From assembly GCF_001661495.1 (NCBI RefSeq), contig NZ_BDDT01000007.1, positions 62,001-126,000 of the forward strand: DNA of 64,000 nucleotides, read 5' to 3'. This document shows positions 37,568-46,002 of the stretch, piece after piece; position 1 is the stretch's first letter, and every line of letters begins with the position of its first letter. The stretch is from Pseudoalteromonas prydzensis (GTDB taxonomy: Bacteria > Pseudomonadota > Gammaproteobacteria > Enterobacterales > Alteromonadaceae). Below the pieces are notes generated by a model. It was not told the origin of the DNA. It did not search any database and worked only from the letters and a program-made list of their open reading frames with translations. Both the position numbers and the translations under genes were made by a program.

Positions 37568-37747
37568 GCTCAAATAAGCCACTTAAACACTAGTAATACC
37601 TGCCAAAACGCCAATTAAAGCAACAGCAAATCCTCTTTTTATATTTTACGTGAAAGTCAGTTGTCGATTGAATCAAAATAGGAACTCGGCTATGGTTAAT
37701 GCATCAATAAAAATAAATTAAAAACGAGTTATTCTACAGGCTCGTTA
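37568..37747 (+). repeat. Direct repeat copy 2 (cassette leader with boundary motif)
   Basis: Second copy of the repeat at 35937-36108, about 180 bp, ending in the same 22-bp motif (37726-37747) and CTCGTTAGAG. It lies 12 bp before the next gene. The 37481-37567 stretch before it shows no gene. Confidence 0.85.
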
Positions 37748-37758
37748 GAGTTTTCTGT

Positions 37759-38274
37759 ATGTCTATTGTAAACGGAATTCCAATTTCAGAACTACCAAAG
37801 GTTCTTAATCTTATCTTTGAAGATGATGTTCTTATTTACGAAGCTTATTCAGATTTCGATAAAGAAATGCAAATTTTTTCTAATCGGAAGGACTTGAATG
37901 AATATGCTAATTTCAAACTATCTGAGAATGACTTTAGGTGTAAAGATATCAACTTGACTCTCCACTACTCTGACACTGGTGGGGAGGTTTACATTGAGAA
38001 ACATGATTTGGTTCCAGATAAGTGTGATGGTGCTACCTATAGATATACAGCAGATGGCTGGGGCACAATCAATTTCAATATTTTTATTGAAGGAGATTAC
38101 TTCGTGTTGTTTTCGCTTCATGCAAGAGACAAAAAGGAAGCAAAAGAGTGGCAGGATACTTATCCAGAGTTTGGGTCTTTTTTAGTTTGGGAATGGAAAA
38201 ATGTCAGTAAGCATTTAAAAAGACTAGAGACGTCATACAATGCAATTTATAATAAATTGGCAAAAAAACTCTAA
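37759..38274 (+). CDS. Hypothetical soluble protein (cassette gene 5)
   Basis: 171 residues, acidic N-terminal half, no signal peptide or membrane helix. Strands such as DINLTLHYSDTGGEVYI and FNIFIEGDYFVLFSLHA alternate with a C-terminal helical end (WEWKNVSKHLKRLETSYNAI). Not recognised. No strong ribosome site. It is the last gene of the cluster; its stop runs into TAACAAG. Confidence 0.6.
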   Translation: MSIVNGIPISELPKVLNLIFEDDVLIYEAYSDFDKEMQIFSNRKDLNEYANFKLSENDFRCKDINLTLHYSDTGGEVYIEKHDLVPDKCDGATYRYTADGWGTINFNIFIEGDYFVLFSLHARDKKEAKEWQDTYPEFGSFLVWEWKNVSKHLKRLETSYNAIYNKLAKKL

Positions 38275-38332
38275 CAAGTCGATTTAGCTACGGCTAACTT
38301 AACCAACTGTAGCTACATAAAAGCCTGCTTGA
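38269..38332 (+). repeat. Degenerate attC-like site at the right end
   Basis: Left arm CTAACAAG...TTTAGCTAC and right arm GTAGCTACATAAA...GCTTGACT: TAGCTAC/GTAGCTA and CAAG/CTTG pair. The right core reads CTTGACT instead of GTTRRRY, so it may no longer recombine, fitting the edge of the array. Confidence 0.5.
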
Positions 38333-38360
38333 CTAAAATAAACGGCACTTTTATATTTTT

Positions 38361-38409
38361 GCTGCCCGCTGCCCGCTGCCCGCTGCCCGCTGCCCGCTGC
38401 CCGCTACTC
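38361..38409. repeat. Heptanucleotide tandem repeat, 6 x GCTGCCC plus a degenerate copy
   Basis: Six exact copies of GCTGCCC (38361-38402) then GCTACTC and the related GTTGCTC. GC-rich against an AT-rich background. The open frame of the next gene runs through it, but translation of this part (LPAARCPLPAARCPL) looks artificial. Confidence 0.95.
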
Positions 38410-38481
38410 GTTGCTCTCGCTATGGCAGCTTTTTATTTATTCGGGTATCATCTGCGCAACTTTGATTATCAGTTGCTATTT

Positions 38482-39477
38482 ATGACCACGTTAAGTGCTA
38501 AGGAAAATATTCAAGCCATTGTTAAGGCGATTAAAGCTGAAGAAGCTAAGCTTCGTCAAAAGCACCCGTTATTAGCTCATCAAAATACACTCGGGATGGC
38601 TATTTTATTATTATCACTCAGTGCGTTAATTGGTGTTGGTGCGCTTTATTACTTTGCTATTATCCCCGCGTGGCTATGTATTATTTTAGCGGCCATTGCA
38701 GCGTCAATTTCCCACGAGCTTGAACACGATCTTATTCATAAACAATACTTTAGTAATCAACCTTTTCTGCATAATTTTATGATGCTCACCGTGTGGTTGA
38801 TGCGACCCAACACGATTAGTCCGTGGTACCGCCGTAAAATGCACTTGCACCATCATAAAGTGTCGGGCACTGAGCAAGACTTAGAAGAGCGCTTAGTGGG
38901 TAATGGCATTAAAAAACCATGGTTACGGGCGCTGGTAATTGTTGATGGCTTATTGGGCTTGTTGATTAACGCTAAACGTTTTAGTAAAGAAATCAAAGGG
39001 TTTAGCTTTTTTAAGGTATTTAACGCCGGGTTTCCGGTTACCACCGCGTACTTTGCGATTTTATACAGCGTAATTGTGTTTCATTTAGTTAATTTATTTA
39101 CCCCACTTGCGGCTAATTCGCCGGCGTTGCTGCTGGACATTATGGCGCTGTTTGAGTTTTTAATGGTGGTGTTGATTGTGCCTAATATTGTGCGGTCAAG
39201 TTCATTAAATTTTGTTACTTCATCAATGCATTACTACGGCGGCGTTAACAATATGCTGGAGCAAACTCACGTATTAACTAGCCGTTTATTTATGCCGTTT
39301 CATTTGTTTTGCTTTGATTTTGGTCGAACTCACACTATTCACCACTTTGTGCCAAATCAGCCATTTTATTTACGGCAAATGATCAGTAAAAAGATCCTTG
39401 CCGTGATGAAAAAACACGGTGTGCGCTTTAATGATTTTGCGAGTATTAAACAAGCAAATCGCTATCAAGCTTCTTAA
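38482..39477 (+). CDS. Membrane fatty acid desaturase family protein
   Basis: About 331 residues from the ATG at 38482 (MTTLSAKENIQ). The frame stays open upstream to 38329, and another ATG is at 38422, but that part crosses the heptamer repeat and looks non-coding. None of the starts has a good ribosome site. The three His clusters of the diiron desaturases are HELEHDLIH, HLHHHKVSG and HTIHHFVPNQ, with about four membrane helices. It desaturates or hydroxylates a lipid; substrate unknown. Confidence 0.8.
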   Translation: MTTLSAKENIQAIVKAIKAEEAKLRQKHPLLAHQNTLGMAILLLSLSALIGVGALYYFAIIPAWLCIILAAIAASISHELEHDLIHKQYFSNQPFLHNFMMLTVWLMRPNTISPWYRRKMHLHHHKVSGTEQDLEERLVGNGIKKPWLRALVIVDGLLGLLINAKRFSKEIKGFSFFKVFNAGFPVTTAYFAILYSVIVFHLVNLFTPLAANSPALLLDIMALFEFLMVVLIVPNIVRSSSLNFVTSSMHYYGGVNNMLEQTHVLTSRLFMPFHLFCFDFGRTHTIHHFVPNQPFYLRQMISKKILAVMKKHGVRFNDFASIKQANRYQAS

Positions 39478-39560
39478 TATCAAGGTACAAATTACTAATT
39501 GACCTCAAGCTAAGTTAAGGTTTTAACGTCGTTATCTAACTCAATATTTAGGTAACGACT

Positions 39561-39938
39561 ATGAACCTTAATCAAATCACATTACCTGTCACTAACATCG
39601 AAAAAGCAAATCAATTTTACTTGGCTATGGGCTTTACACAAATTGTAAAAACGGATCATTACTCACGCTTTGAGTGCGCTAATAAAGCCACATTTTCTTT
39701 ATTACTAACCGATGATGCATTTAGTAATGGCGCGGTTATATACTTTGAAAGCGAAGAACTAGACAAGTGGGTTGCTTGCTTAAAAGCTAAGGGCTTTACG
39801 TTTGAATCAGACATCACCGAGCAGCGTTACTTGTGGCGCGAAGCGCTGTTAAAAGATCCATCAGACAATAAAATCAAACTTTATTGGGCGGGGAGTAATC
39901 GGCTGGATCCACCCTGGCGAGTTGAAATTATAGATTGA
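39561..39938 (+). CDS. VOC family (glyoxalase/bleomycin-resistance fold) protein
   Basis: 125 residues with two beta-alpha-beta-beta-beta repeats: ITLPVTNIEKANQFYLAMGF at the start and LKDPSDNKIKLYWAG at the end. A metal-site Glu is not clear at the usual position, so the activity is undefined. Start preceded by TTAGGTAACG. Confidence 0.85.
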   Translation: MNLNQITLPVTNIEKANQFYLAMGFTQIVKTDHYSRFECANKATFSLLLTDDAFSNGAVIYFESEELDKWVACLKAKGFTFESDITEQRYLWREALLKDPSDNKIKLYWAGSNRLDPPWRVEIID

Positions 39939-40108
39939 TCGTATTCTTGCTATACATTTAAAATTACGTGATCCCGCTATTATGCGCAGCCACTGTAAAA
40001 CCCAGTATAAAAATCGTTAATGGCATAAAAAAGAGTGTTGAATATACCGCGTTATTTGGCGTAAAGTTGCTAACCACTATACGGCTAAAATTTAATTTAG
40101 GGGTTATT

Positions 40109-40522
40109 ATGCAAATTACCGGACGTTGTCATTGTGGGGAAGTTACTTACCATGCAGAGGTTGATGAAACGAAAGTATTAAACTGCCATTGTACTGATTG
40201 CCAAGTAATTTCGAGTGGGCCGTTTCGTACAGTTGTACTCTCTAAAGCGAATGCGATTACCTTTACGGCCTCACAACCGAAAGAGTATATAAAAGTTGCT
40301 GACAGCGGTAATAAACGTGCGCAAGGTTTTTGCGGCAATTGTGGTACTTCACTGTATGCGACCTCAGTTGGTGAGGGTGATAAAATTTATGGCTTACGAA
40401 TAGGTGCTATTGAGCAGCGTGAACAACTTATTCCTAAAACGCAAATTTGGTGTCGCTCCAGTCCAGCTTGGTTAAAAGAGCTGAACACCATAACTGGCTT
40501 TGATACTGTGCCAAACGGCTAA
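40109..40522 (+). CDS. GFA/CENP-V family zinc protein
   Basis: 137 residues from the ATG at 40109 (MQITGRCHCGEVTYHAEV) with AGGGG upstream; the open frame extends to 39968 but the extra residues do not fit the family. Zinc ligands of the glutathione-dependent formaldehyde-activating fold: CHC, LNCHCTDCQ and GFCGNCG. The real substrate of most members is unknown. Confidence 0.88.
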   Translation: MQITGRCHCGEVTYHAEVDETKVLNCHCTDCQVISSGPFRTVVLSKANAITFTASQPKEYIKVADSGNKRAQGFCGNCGTSLYATSVGEGDKIYGLRIGAIEQREQLIPKTQIWCRSSPAWLKELNTITGFDTVPNG

Positions 40523-40525
40523 TAG

Positions 40526-41044
40526 CTATGCATGCGCTAACAGTTTTGCAAAAGATACGTTAGCGCGCATTGCCACATTGATATCTGCTTTTATGGCTAA
40601 TGAATTAATAACGGTATTTATGTGAGTCACCTCAAATTGCGAATCAAGGCATGCGGCCAAATGAGTCTGCAGTAATGGTTCAAAATTATCATCCACCGCC
40701 AATGTCCCCAGCTTTATTGCTAAAAGACACTGCTGAGAAAGCCTGTTATTAGCTGCATTCACACTAGCTGTAGAGGTTTGCTCAATTTCTTGTTCTACTA
40801 AAGCGGTGCTATTTGGCTGCCTTTGTAAGCATATTTGTTTAAGCACATTGAGGCTATTTAATGCTCTAGGTAGGCCAATAAACCTGACCATATAAGAGAA
40901 TGCGCTATTAAGTTCATCAATCGTTAGCCCTTGATCTAGCCCTTCGTTCAGTAAACTTTTTAGCCGGTATAACTCTCCCATTGCCGCAAGGGCTGCAATA
41001 GCTGCAACAAGTGAATACTTTGTGTGGTTATTTACTTTAAGCAT
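40526..41044 (-). CDS. Carboxymuconolactone decarboxylase (AhpD-like) family, tentative
   Basis: 172 residues, all helical. The N-terminal half (IAALAAMGELYRLKSLLNEG, LTIDELNSAFSYMVRFIGLPRALNSL) follows the CMD fold, with a second similar helix pair near residues 100-160. The CxxC of AhpD is not present, so it is not a peroxidase-recycling AhpD. Convergent with the GFA gene. Confidence 0.55.
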   Translation of the reverse strand: MLKVNNHTKYSLVAAIAALAAMGELYRLKSLLNEGLDQGLTIDELNSAFSYMVRFIGLPRALNSLNVLKQICLQRQPNSTALVEQEIEQTSTASVNAANNRLSQQCLLAIKLGTLAVDDNFEPLLQTHLAACLDSQFEVTHINTVINSLAIKADINVAMRANVSFAKLLAHA

Positions 41045-41401
41045 AATGTCTCTTTAAAAATTAAGTCGCGTAATTCAATGACAGCATTAACTGTTACCCT
41101 TCATTAAAAAGAGCATCAATAACCTAGTTAAGGAGGAGTTACCTCAGCTCGGTGTCTTTGTTTTTTAACGATATGAGTAGGGTTGAGTTATTTAGATTAT
41201 TTACCAGTGTTTATGGTGATCATGTGTCAGCACATTGATATGTCTGAGCGAATATTTATTATTACTGATAATTGCTAAATGTGTTTGTTAAAACCAATGT
41301 GTTTTTTGCCTAAAACAACAGATCATGATTGTTATTAATATTTATTGTTATGCTTAGTGCTAAGCTTGGGCTATAAAATGATGACATTAATTTAAGACGT
41401 A
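41045..41401. other. Intergenic promoter region with palindrome
   Basis: 357 bp between divergent genes, no reading frame supported. GCTTAG-TG-CTAAGC at 41352-41365 is a perfect 6-bp inverted repeat just before a -10 like TATAAA (41372-41377) for the AraC gene. It could be an operator, possibly autoregulatory. Confidence 0.4.
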
Positions 41402-42295
41402 ATGAGTAACAAACAAACCCTGACTGAATCTGTGTTAGCAGTTGCAACACAGGATGGTATTTTTAATACCCAAATAGCGGCACTGACTTTAGTTAGGCGC
41501 AGCAATGTATCTGAGCCTATGCCGTGTGTGTACGGGCTTGGCTTAGGGGTTACTGTGCAAGGTGGCAAGCGCGTTACCTTAGGCGAAGATATTTATGATT
41601 ATGCTGATGGGCAAACATTAGTGGCCTCTGTGGATGTGCCAGTTGTTAGCCATATTACATCCGCCTCTGTGCAGCGACCTTTTTTAGGGTTGCACTTAAG
41701 TTTAGACAGTAAAGTATTAGGCCAAGCGGTTGCCAATATGGATTTTAATGAGCAATACAACGGCACTCGTCAAAGCGCTATGTCGGTGGTGGATGCCGAT
41801 GACGGTATTTTAGATGCTATCAACAGGCTTATTAAGTTACTAACAGAACCCCAGTTGATCCCTTTAGTTGCACCTTTAATTCAAGAAGAAATTGTTTTTC
41901 GGTTATTACAAAGCCCGCATAGTTACCTTTTAAGGCAAGTAGTTACTGCTGGATCAGCAAGTCAAAAAATAGCTAAAATTTTATATTGGCTTAAACAAAA
42001 TTATAAAGATGATTTTTCGATAGTGGATTTAGCTGCTGAGGCGCACATGAGTGAATCAACGTTTCGTCAACATTTTCGAGAAGTGACTAAGCTCAGCCCG
42101 TTGCAATATATTAAAAATTTACGCTTACAAGAGGCGAGGCAGTTAATGCTGAATCAGCGCCTTGATGCGAATACGGCTGCTTTGCAAGTGGGCTATGAAA
42201 GCGCTTCACAATTTAGCCGCGAGTACACGCGATTTTTTGGCCGTCCACCGCTCAAAGATATAAATGCACTGCGTTTAAGCAATGCATTTATTTAG
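41402..42295 (+). CDS. AraC family transcriptional regulator
   Basis: 297 residues. N-terminal AraC_N cupin-like domain (about 20-170: VYGLGLGVTVQGGKRVTLGE, RPFLGLHLSLD) and a C-terminal double HTH (about 195-290: DLAAEAHMSESTFRQHFREV, LQVGYESASQFSREYTRFFGRPP). It is convergent with a broken MFS transporter gene, so whether that was its target is unclear. Confidence 0.9.
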   Translation: MSNKQTLTESVLAVATQDGIFNTQIAALTLVRRSNVSEPMPCVYGLGLGVTVQGGKRVTLGEDIYDYADGQTLVASVDVPVVSHITSASVQRPFLGLHLSLDSKVLGQAVANMDFNEQYNGTRQSAMSVVDADDGILDAINRLIKLLTEPQLIPLVAPLIQEEIVFRLLQSPHSYLLRQVVTAGSASQKIAKILYWLKQNYKDDFSIVDLAAEAHMSESTFRQHFREVTKLSPLQYIKNLRLQEARQLMLNQRLDANTAALQVGYESASQFSREYTRFFGRPPLKDINALRLSNAFI

Positions 42296-42304
42296 GTGTG
42301 TAGG

Positions 42305-43522
42305 TTAGCTATTGGCGTTATTTGTCATGGTGATATTGCGGCCCCCTAAATAGCCAAATACGGCGCACAATGCACTCGCAAAGGCGCATAACCACAAGGT
42401 GGTTGTCCAATTACCAGAGTAACTATGTAATGCTCCTGCGATAATCGGCCCAGAGGCGGCAAGTAAGTAACCCAAGCATTGCGCCATACCTGACAGCGAG
42501 GTGGCTTGTTGGGTATCATGAGTACGTAAGCTAATAAACGACAAACCTAAAATAAAGCAAGCGCCTGAGCAAAACCCTAAGGTGACCGCCCACAGTGAGG
42601 CAAACTCAGGTAAATAAAGCAGCCCAAGTGAGCCTGTTGCGGCTATTAGTGCTAACAAGCTGGTTAAAATTCGTTGATCTTTAAGCTTTGCCAACAATGG
42701 TATTAAGATAATGCCAGGCACTGCAGACGCTACTTGAAAGGCACCTTGTAGCGCACCCGCATGCTGAGCTGTATGGCCACCTTCAATTAAAATACTCGGC
42801 AATCAACTAATCATAATATAGGTAAAAAATGAATTTAACCCCAGCAGTAAGGTAATCTGCCACGCAAGTGCTTCGTGCCATACTTTGTTGCTGTTAACAC
42901 TCGCCAGCAGATCTTTGGTGGGCTTAGTATGCAATTTTAACTGCGGTAGCCAAATAACAATACTCACTAGGGTAAGTAAGCCATAACAAGCAAGGGCTAA
43001 TTGCCAACCCATACTTTTATATTCAGCCAGCGGAATAATAAGCGCGGCATAACTGCCACCAAAAATACCCATCGCTAGTACGTAAGTAGAGGTCATTACC
43101 GCCACTTTATGTGGGAAGTCGCGTTTAATTAAACTCGGCAACAGCACGTTACCTATTGCGATGCCAATACCTATGATAGCGGTGCCTAAATACAACATAG
43201 CGGCAGAGTTTATTAATCGTGACGCTAGCCCTAGGCCAATTAGGATTAGTGCGATAAATAACGATATTTCCAAGCCTTGTTTTTTAGCTAGGCTTGCCGC
43301 CATTGGGCTTGCCAGTGCAAAGGCAATTAATGGTAAAGTAGTGAGCATACCGGCTTGAGAAGGGGTTAAAGCAAAGCTTAAGATAATTTGCTCAAGCACA
43401 GGAGCAAGCCCTGTAACCGGTGCGCGTAAGTTAGCGGCAATAAAGATAATGCCTAAAATTAAAATAGCAGAAGAAAAAGCAGTTCTTTTAATGGCAGTCG
43501 AGTTCAAAACTAAAATCATCAA
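42305..43522 (-). pseudogene. CynX/NimT-type MFS transporter interrupted by an in-frame TGA
   Basis: Two consecutive open frames in the same phase (239 and 165 residues) are split by one TGA (42803-42805). Joined they give a ~405-residue, 12-helix transporter of the cyanate-permease type (N-terminal RAPVTGLAPVLEQI). The stop falls in YIMIS*LPSILIEGG; the family has Trp here (SWLP), so a TGG-to-TGA change explains it. No other lesion is seen, so it is recent or a sequencing error. Substrate unknown. Confidence 0.82.
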
Positions 43523-43678
43523 TAAGAAAGAGGGAGCGCAATTATAGTCTAAGGAGACACTGCGTTGATATTAAATGGGATGAATAGATGCTCATTTCAA
43601 AAATAATTAACCCCACTTTTTAAAGTCATCCGTTTATAGGTTTAGTAATTCATATTTAATAAAAGCTAAGGTGATTTT

Positions 43679-45403
43679 ATGAATAACAAGATGAGTAACA
43701 TCCAAGCAATTAATTTACGTTTAACGGTGTTGAGCCTTGCGGTTATAGTTGGCTTAACCGGTTGTGAGCAAAGTTCACAAAGTGAGGTTGATGAACAACA
43801 AAACCAAACAAACAATGCGGCGAAGAGCAAACAAAACGATGAACAGCAATTAGAGCTACAAGTGCAAACAAGGCAGAGACAACATGCTGTAAGTTATGAA
43901 GCCATGCCGCAAGGGATGATGCATGCAAGTGTTGCTATGCAGCGCCCGATATTGCCGCCAGATCCAGTTGATGACGTGGTATTGGTGTCAGAGCAAGATC
44001 GTGAAAACTATTTAAAATCCCAGCAGAATCCAGTTAAACAAACAGTCACTGAGCCGGTATCTACTTTCTCAATTGATGTAGACACGGGCAGTTACAGTAA
44101 TACTCGTAGAATGTTAAATATGGGGCAGCTGCCGCCAAGTGATGCGGTACGCGAAGAAGCTTTTATTAACTATTTTGATTATGACTACAGTGCGCCTGAA
44201 ACTATCAGCACACCGTTTAAGGTGCATACTGAGGTTGCAACGGCGCCTTGGAATGAGCATCGGCAATTACTTAAAATTGGCATTAAGGGTTTTGAAATTG
44301 AAAAAGCTGATTTAAAAGCGGCGAATTTAGTGTTTTTACTGGATGTATCTGGCTCTATGAATGCACCCAACAAATTACCCTTATTAAAAACCAGTTTAAC
44401 CATGCTAACTAAGCAATTGGATGAAAATGATTCTGTTGCCATTGTGGTGTATGCCGGAGCCGCAGGCGTGGTATTGCCAGCAACTAAAGGCAATGATCAA
44501 CAAGCTATCAGCGCAGCGTTAGATAAGCTGGCCGCAGGCGGTTCAACAAATGGCGAGCAAGGCATTGAGCTTGCGTATCAAATAGCACAGCAGAACTTTA
44601 AAAAAGACGGTATTAATCGGGTGATTTTGGCCACCGATGGCGACTTTAATGTAGGCATGCAATCGGTTGATAAGCTCAAAGAGCTGGTGGCAGCAAAGCG
44701 CAAAACGGGCGTTGCACTAACCACGCTTGGTTTTGGCCAAGGTAATTATAACGATGGCTTAATGGAGCAATTAGCTAATATTGGCAACGGCCAACATGCG
44801 TATATTGATAACATTAACGAAGCACGCAAAGTACTGGTTGATGAACTCAGCAGTACCATGCAAATTATTGCCAAAGACGTAAAAATTCAAGTGGAATTCA
44901 ATCCACAGCAGGTGGCTGAATATCGTTTAATTGGTTATCAAAATCGCGTACTCGCTAATGAAGATTTTAATAACGATAAGGTCGATGCCGCAGAGTTAGG
45001 GGCAGGGCATACAGTAACGGCGTTATATGAAATAACCTTAGCCAACTCCGAGCATAAACAAATTGATGAGCTGCGTTATCAGTCTAAAACTAATGAGAAA
45101 CCGGTTGCCAGCAATGAACTCGCTTTTGTAAAAGTGCGTTTCAAACAGCCTGACGGCGAGCAAAGCGAATTGCTTACGCAAGCTATCAGTAGTGATAAAA
45201 TACAGCCGTTATCGCAGGCAAGTTCCGATTTTAAATTTGCCGCGGCAGTTGCTGGGTTTGCCCAGTTATTAAAAGGTGCAAAATATACCGGAGATTGGCA
45301 GTATGAAGATTGCGCTAAATTGGCAACCGCTAACAAAGGCAGTGACACATTTGGCTATCGTAGTGAGTTTGTGCAACTGGTAAATAATGCTGCGGCACTG
45401 TGA
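43679..45403 (+). CDS. yfbK: YfbK-like von Willebrand factor A lipoprotein
   Basis: 574 residues (E. coli YfbK 575). Lipobox VGLTGC with Cys29. N-terminal vWF_A region (about 80-190, TFSIDVDTGSYSNTRRML), VWA domain with MIDAS LLDVSGSMN (about 215-390) and a C-terminal DUF3520 domain (EDFNNDKVDAAELGAGHTVTALYE). Role unknown, likely envelope-associated metal-dependent binding. First gene of a three-gene operon with an ECF sigma factor; AAGGTG precedes the start. Confidence 0.9.
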   Translation: MNNKMSNIQAINLRLTVLSLAVIVGLTGCEQSSQSEVDEQQNQTNNAAKSKQNDEQQLELQVQTRQRQHAVSYEAMPQGMMHASVAMQRPILPPDPVDDVVLVSEQDRENYLKSQQNPVKQTVTEPVSTFSIDVDTGSYSNTRRMLNMGQLPPSDAVREEAFINYFDYDYSAPETISTPFKVHTEVATAPWNEHRQLLKIGIKGFEIEKADLKAANLVFLLDVSGSMNAPNKLPLLKTSLTMLTKQLDENDSVAIVVYAGAAGVVLPATKGNDQQAISAALDKLAAGGSTNGEQGIELAYQIAQQNFKKDGINRVILATDGDFNVGMQSVDKLKELVAAKRKTGVALTTLGFGQGNYNDGLMEQLANIGNGQHAYIDNINEARKVLVDELSSTMQIIAKDVKIQVEFNPQQVAEYRLIGYQNRVLANEDFNNDKVDAAELGAGHTVTALYEITLANSEHKQIDELRYQSKTNEKPVASNELAFVKVRFKQPDGEQSELLTQAISSDKIQPLSQASSDFKFAAAVAGFAQLLKGAKYTGDWQYEDCAKLATANKGSDTFGYRSEFVQLVNNAAAL

Positions 45404-45420
45404 TTTAAGTAAAGGACGTT

Positions 45421-46002
45421 ATGACGGAACTCGCTGATGAGCAATTAATGTTGAGTTATGGGCAAGGGGATGTACAGGCTTTTTCGCAGTTGTACACCCG
45501 CCATAAAAATAGCTTATATCGTTATTTTTTACGCCAGTGCGCAAATCCGCAAGTGGCTGAAGAGCTTTATCAAGAAGTATGGAACAAGCTAATAAAGGCG
45601 CGTTCGCAGTATCAAGCGAGCGCCAAATTTACTACTTGGTTGTATCGTATTGCCCATAATGAATTAATTGATCATTACCGCCGAACTGGTACGCAAAGTA
45701 AGTGGTTAGACGAGGATAATCAAGATCTTGAAACTGCCGATTTTGCCGATCATAACAGTCAATCAGCTGCTGAAAAACTTGAGCAAGACCAGCAAGCCGC
45801 GCAGCTAAAAGTGTGTTTAGCGCAATTGCCCCGAGAGCAAAAAGAAGCATTTTTACTTAAACACGAAGCTGGTTTTACCCTTAAAGAAATTGCCGAATTA
45901 GTGGCAGAGACTACTGAAAATATAAAAAGCCGCATTCGTTACGCGCAAGCCAAGTTAAAGCAATGTATCAGATATAAAATGGAGACTAGCAATGAGCGAT
46001 AA
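45421..46002 (+). CDS. ECF-type RNA polymerase sigma factor
   Basis: 193 residues. Region 2 (SQLYTRHKNSLYRYFLRQC, EELYQEVWNKLIKA, FTTWLYRIAHNELIDHYRR) and region 4 (LPREQKEAFLLKHEAGFTLK, IAELVAETTENIKSRIRYAQ) are complete. AAAGGA is 6 nt upstream. It starts 17 bp after the VWA gene and overlaps the next gene by 11 bp, so the three are co-transcribed. Target promoters unknown. Confidence 0.92.
   Translation: MTELADEQLMLSYGQGDVQAFSQLYTRHKNSLYRYFLRQCANPQVAEELYQEVWNKLIKARSQYQASAKFTTWLYRIAHNELIDHYRRTGTQSKWLDEDNQDLETADFADHNSQSAAEKLEQDQQAAQLKVCLAQLPREQKEAFLLKHEAGFTLKEIAELVAETTENIKSRIRYAQAKLKQCIRYKMETSNER

Larger units (their letters stand above)
33308..38332 (+). mobile_element. Integron-type gene-cassette cluster without integrase (CALIN)
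   Basis: Five single genes, all on the plus strand, are each followed by an imperfect palindrome or fragment with attC layout: the gene stop runs into a YAACAA-type left core and the right end reads GTTRRRY-like. Two are intact by eye (34225-34297, 36586-36687), three are interrupted or degenerate. The left edge is set at a GTTAACA just before the first gene's ribosome site. No integrase, attI site or cassette promoter was seen. The gene types and lack of core functions fit cassette DNA. Boundaries are approximate. Confidence 0.75.

Noticed and set aside
39968..40108. N-terminal extension of the GFA protein
   Set aside because: The family start MQITGRCHCG at 40109 has its own ribosome site; the extra 47 residues match nothing.
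40526..41044. AhpD alkylhydroperoxidase
   Set aside because: The CxxC active site is missing, so only the wider fold family is suggested.
42803..42805. Selenocysteine or programmed read-through at the TGA in the transporter
   Set aside because: The family residue is Trp, not Cys, and no downstream selenocysteine hairpin is apparent; a nonsense mutation is simpler.
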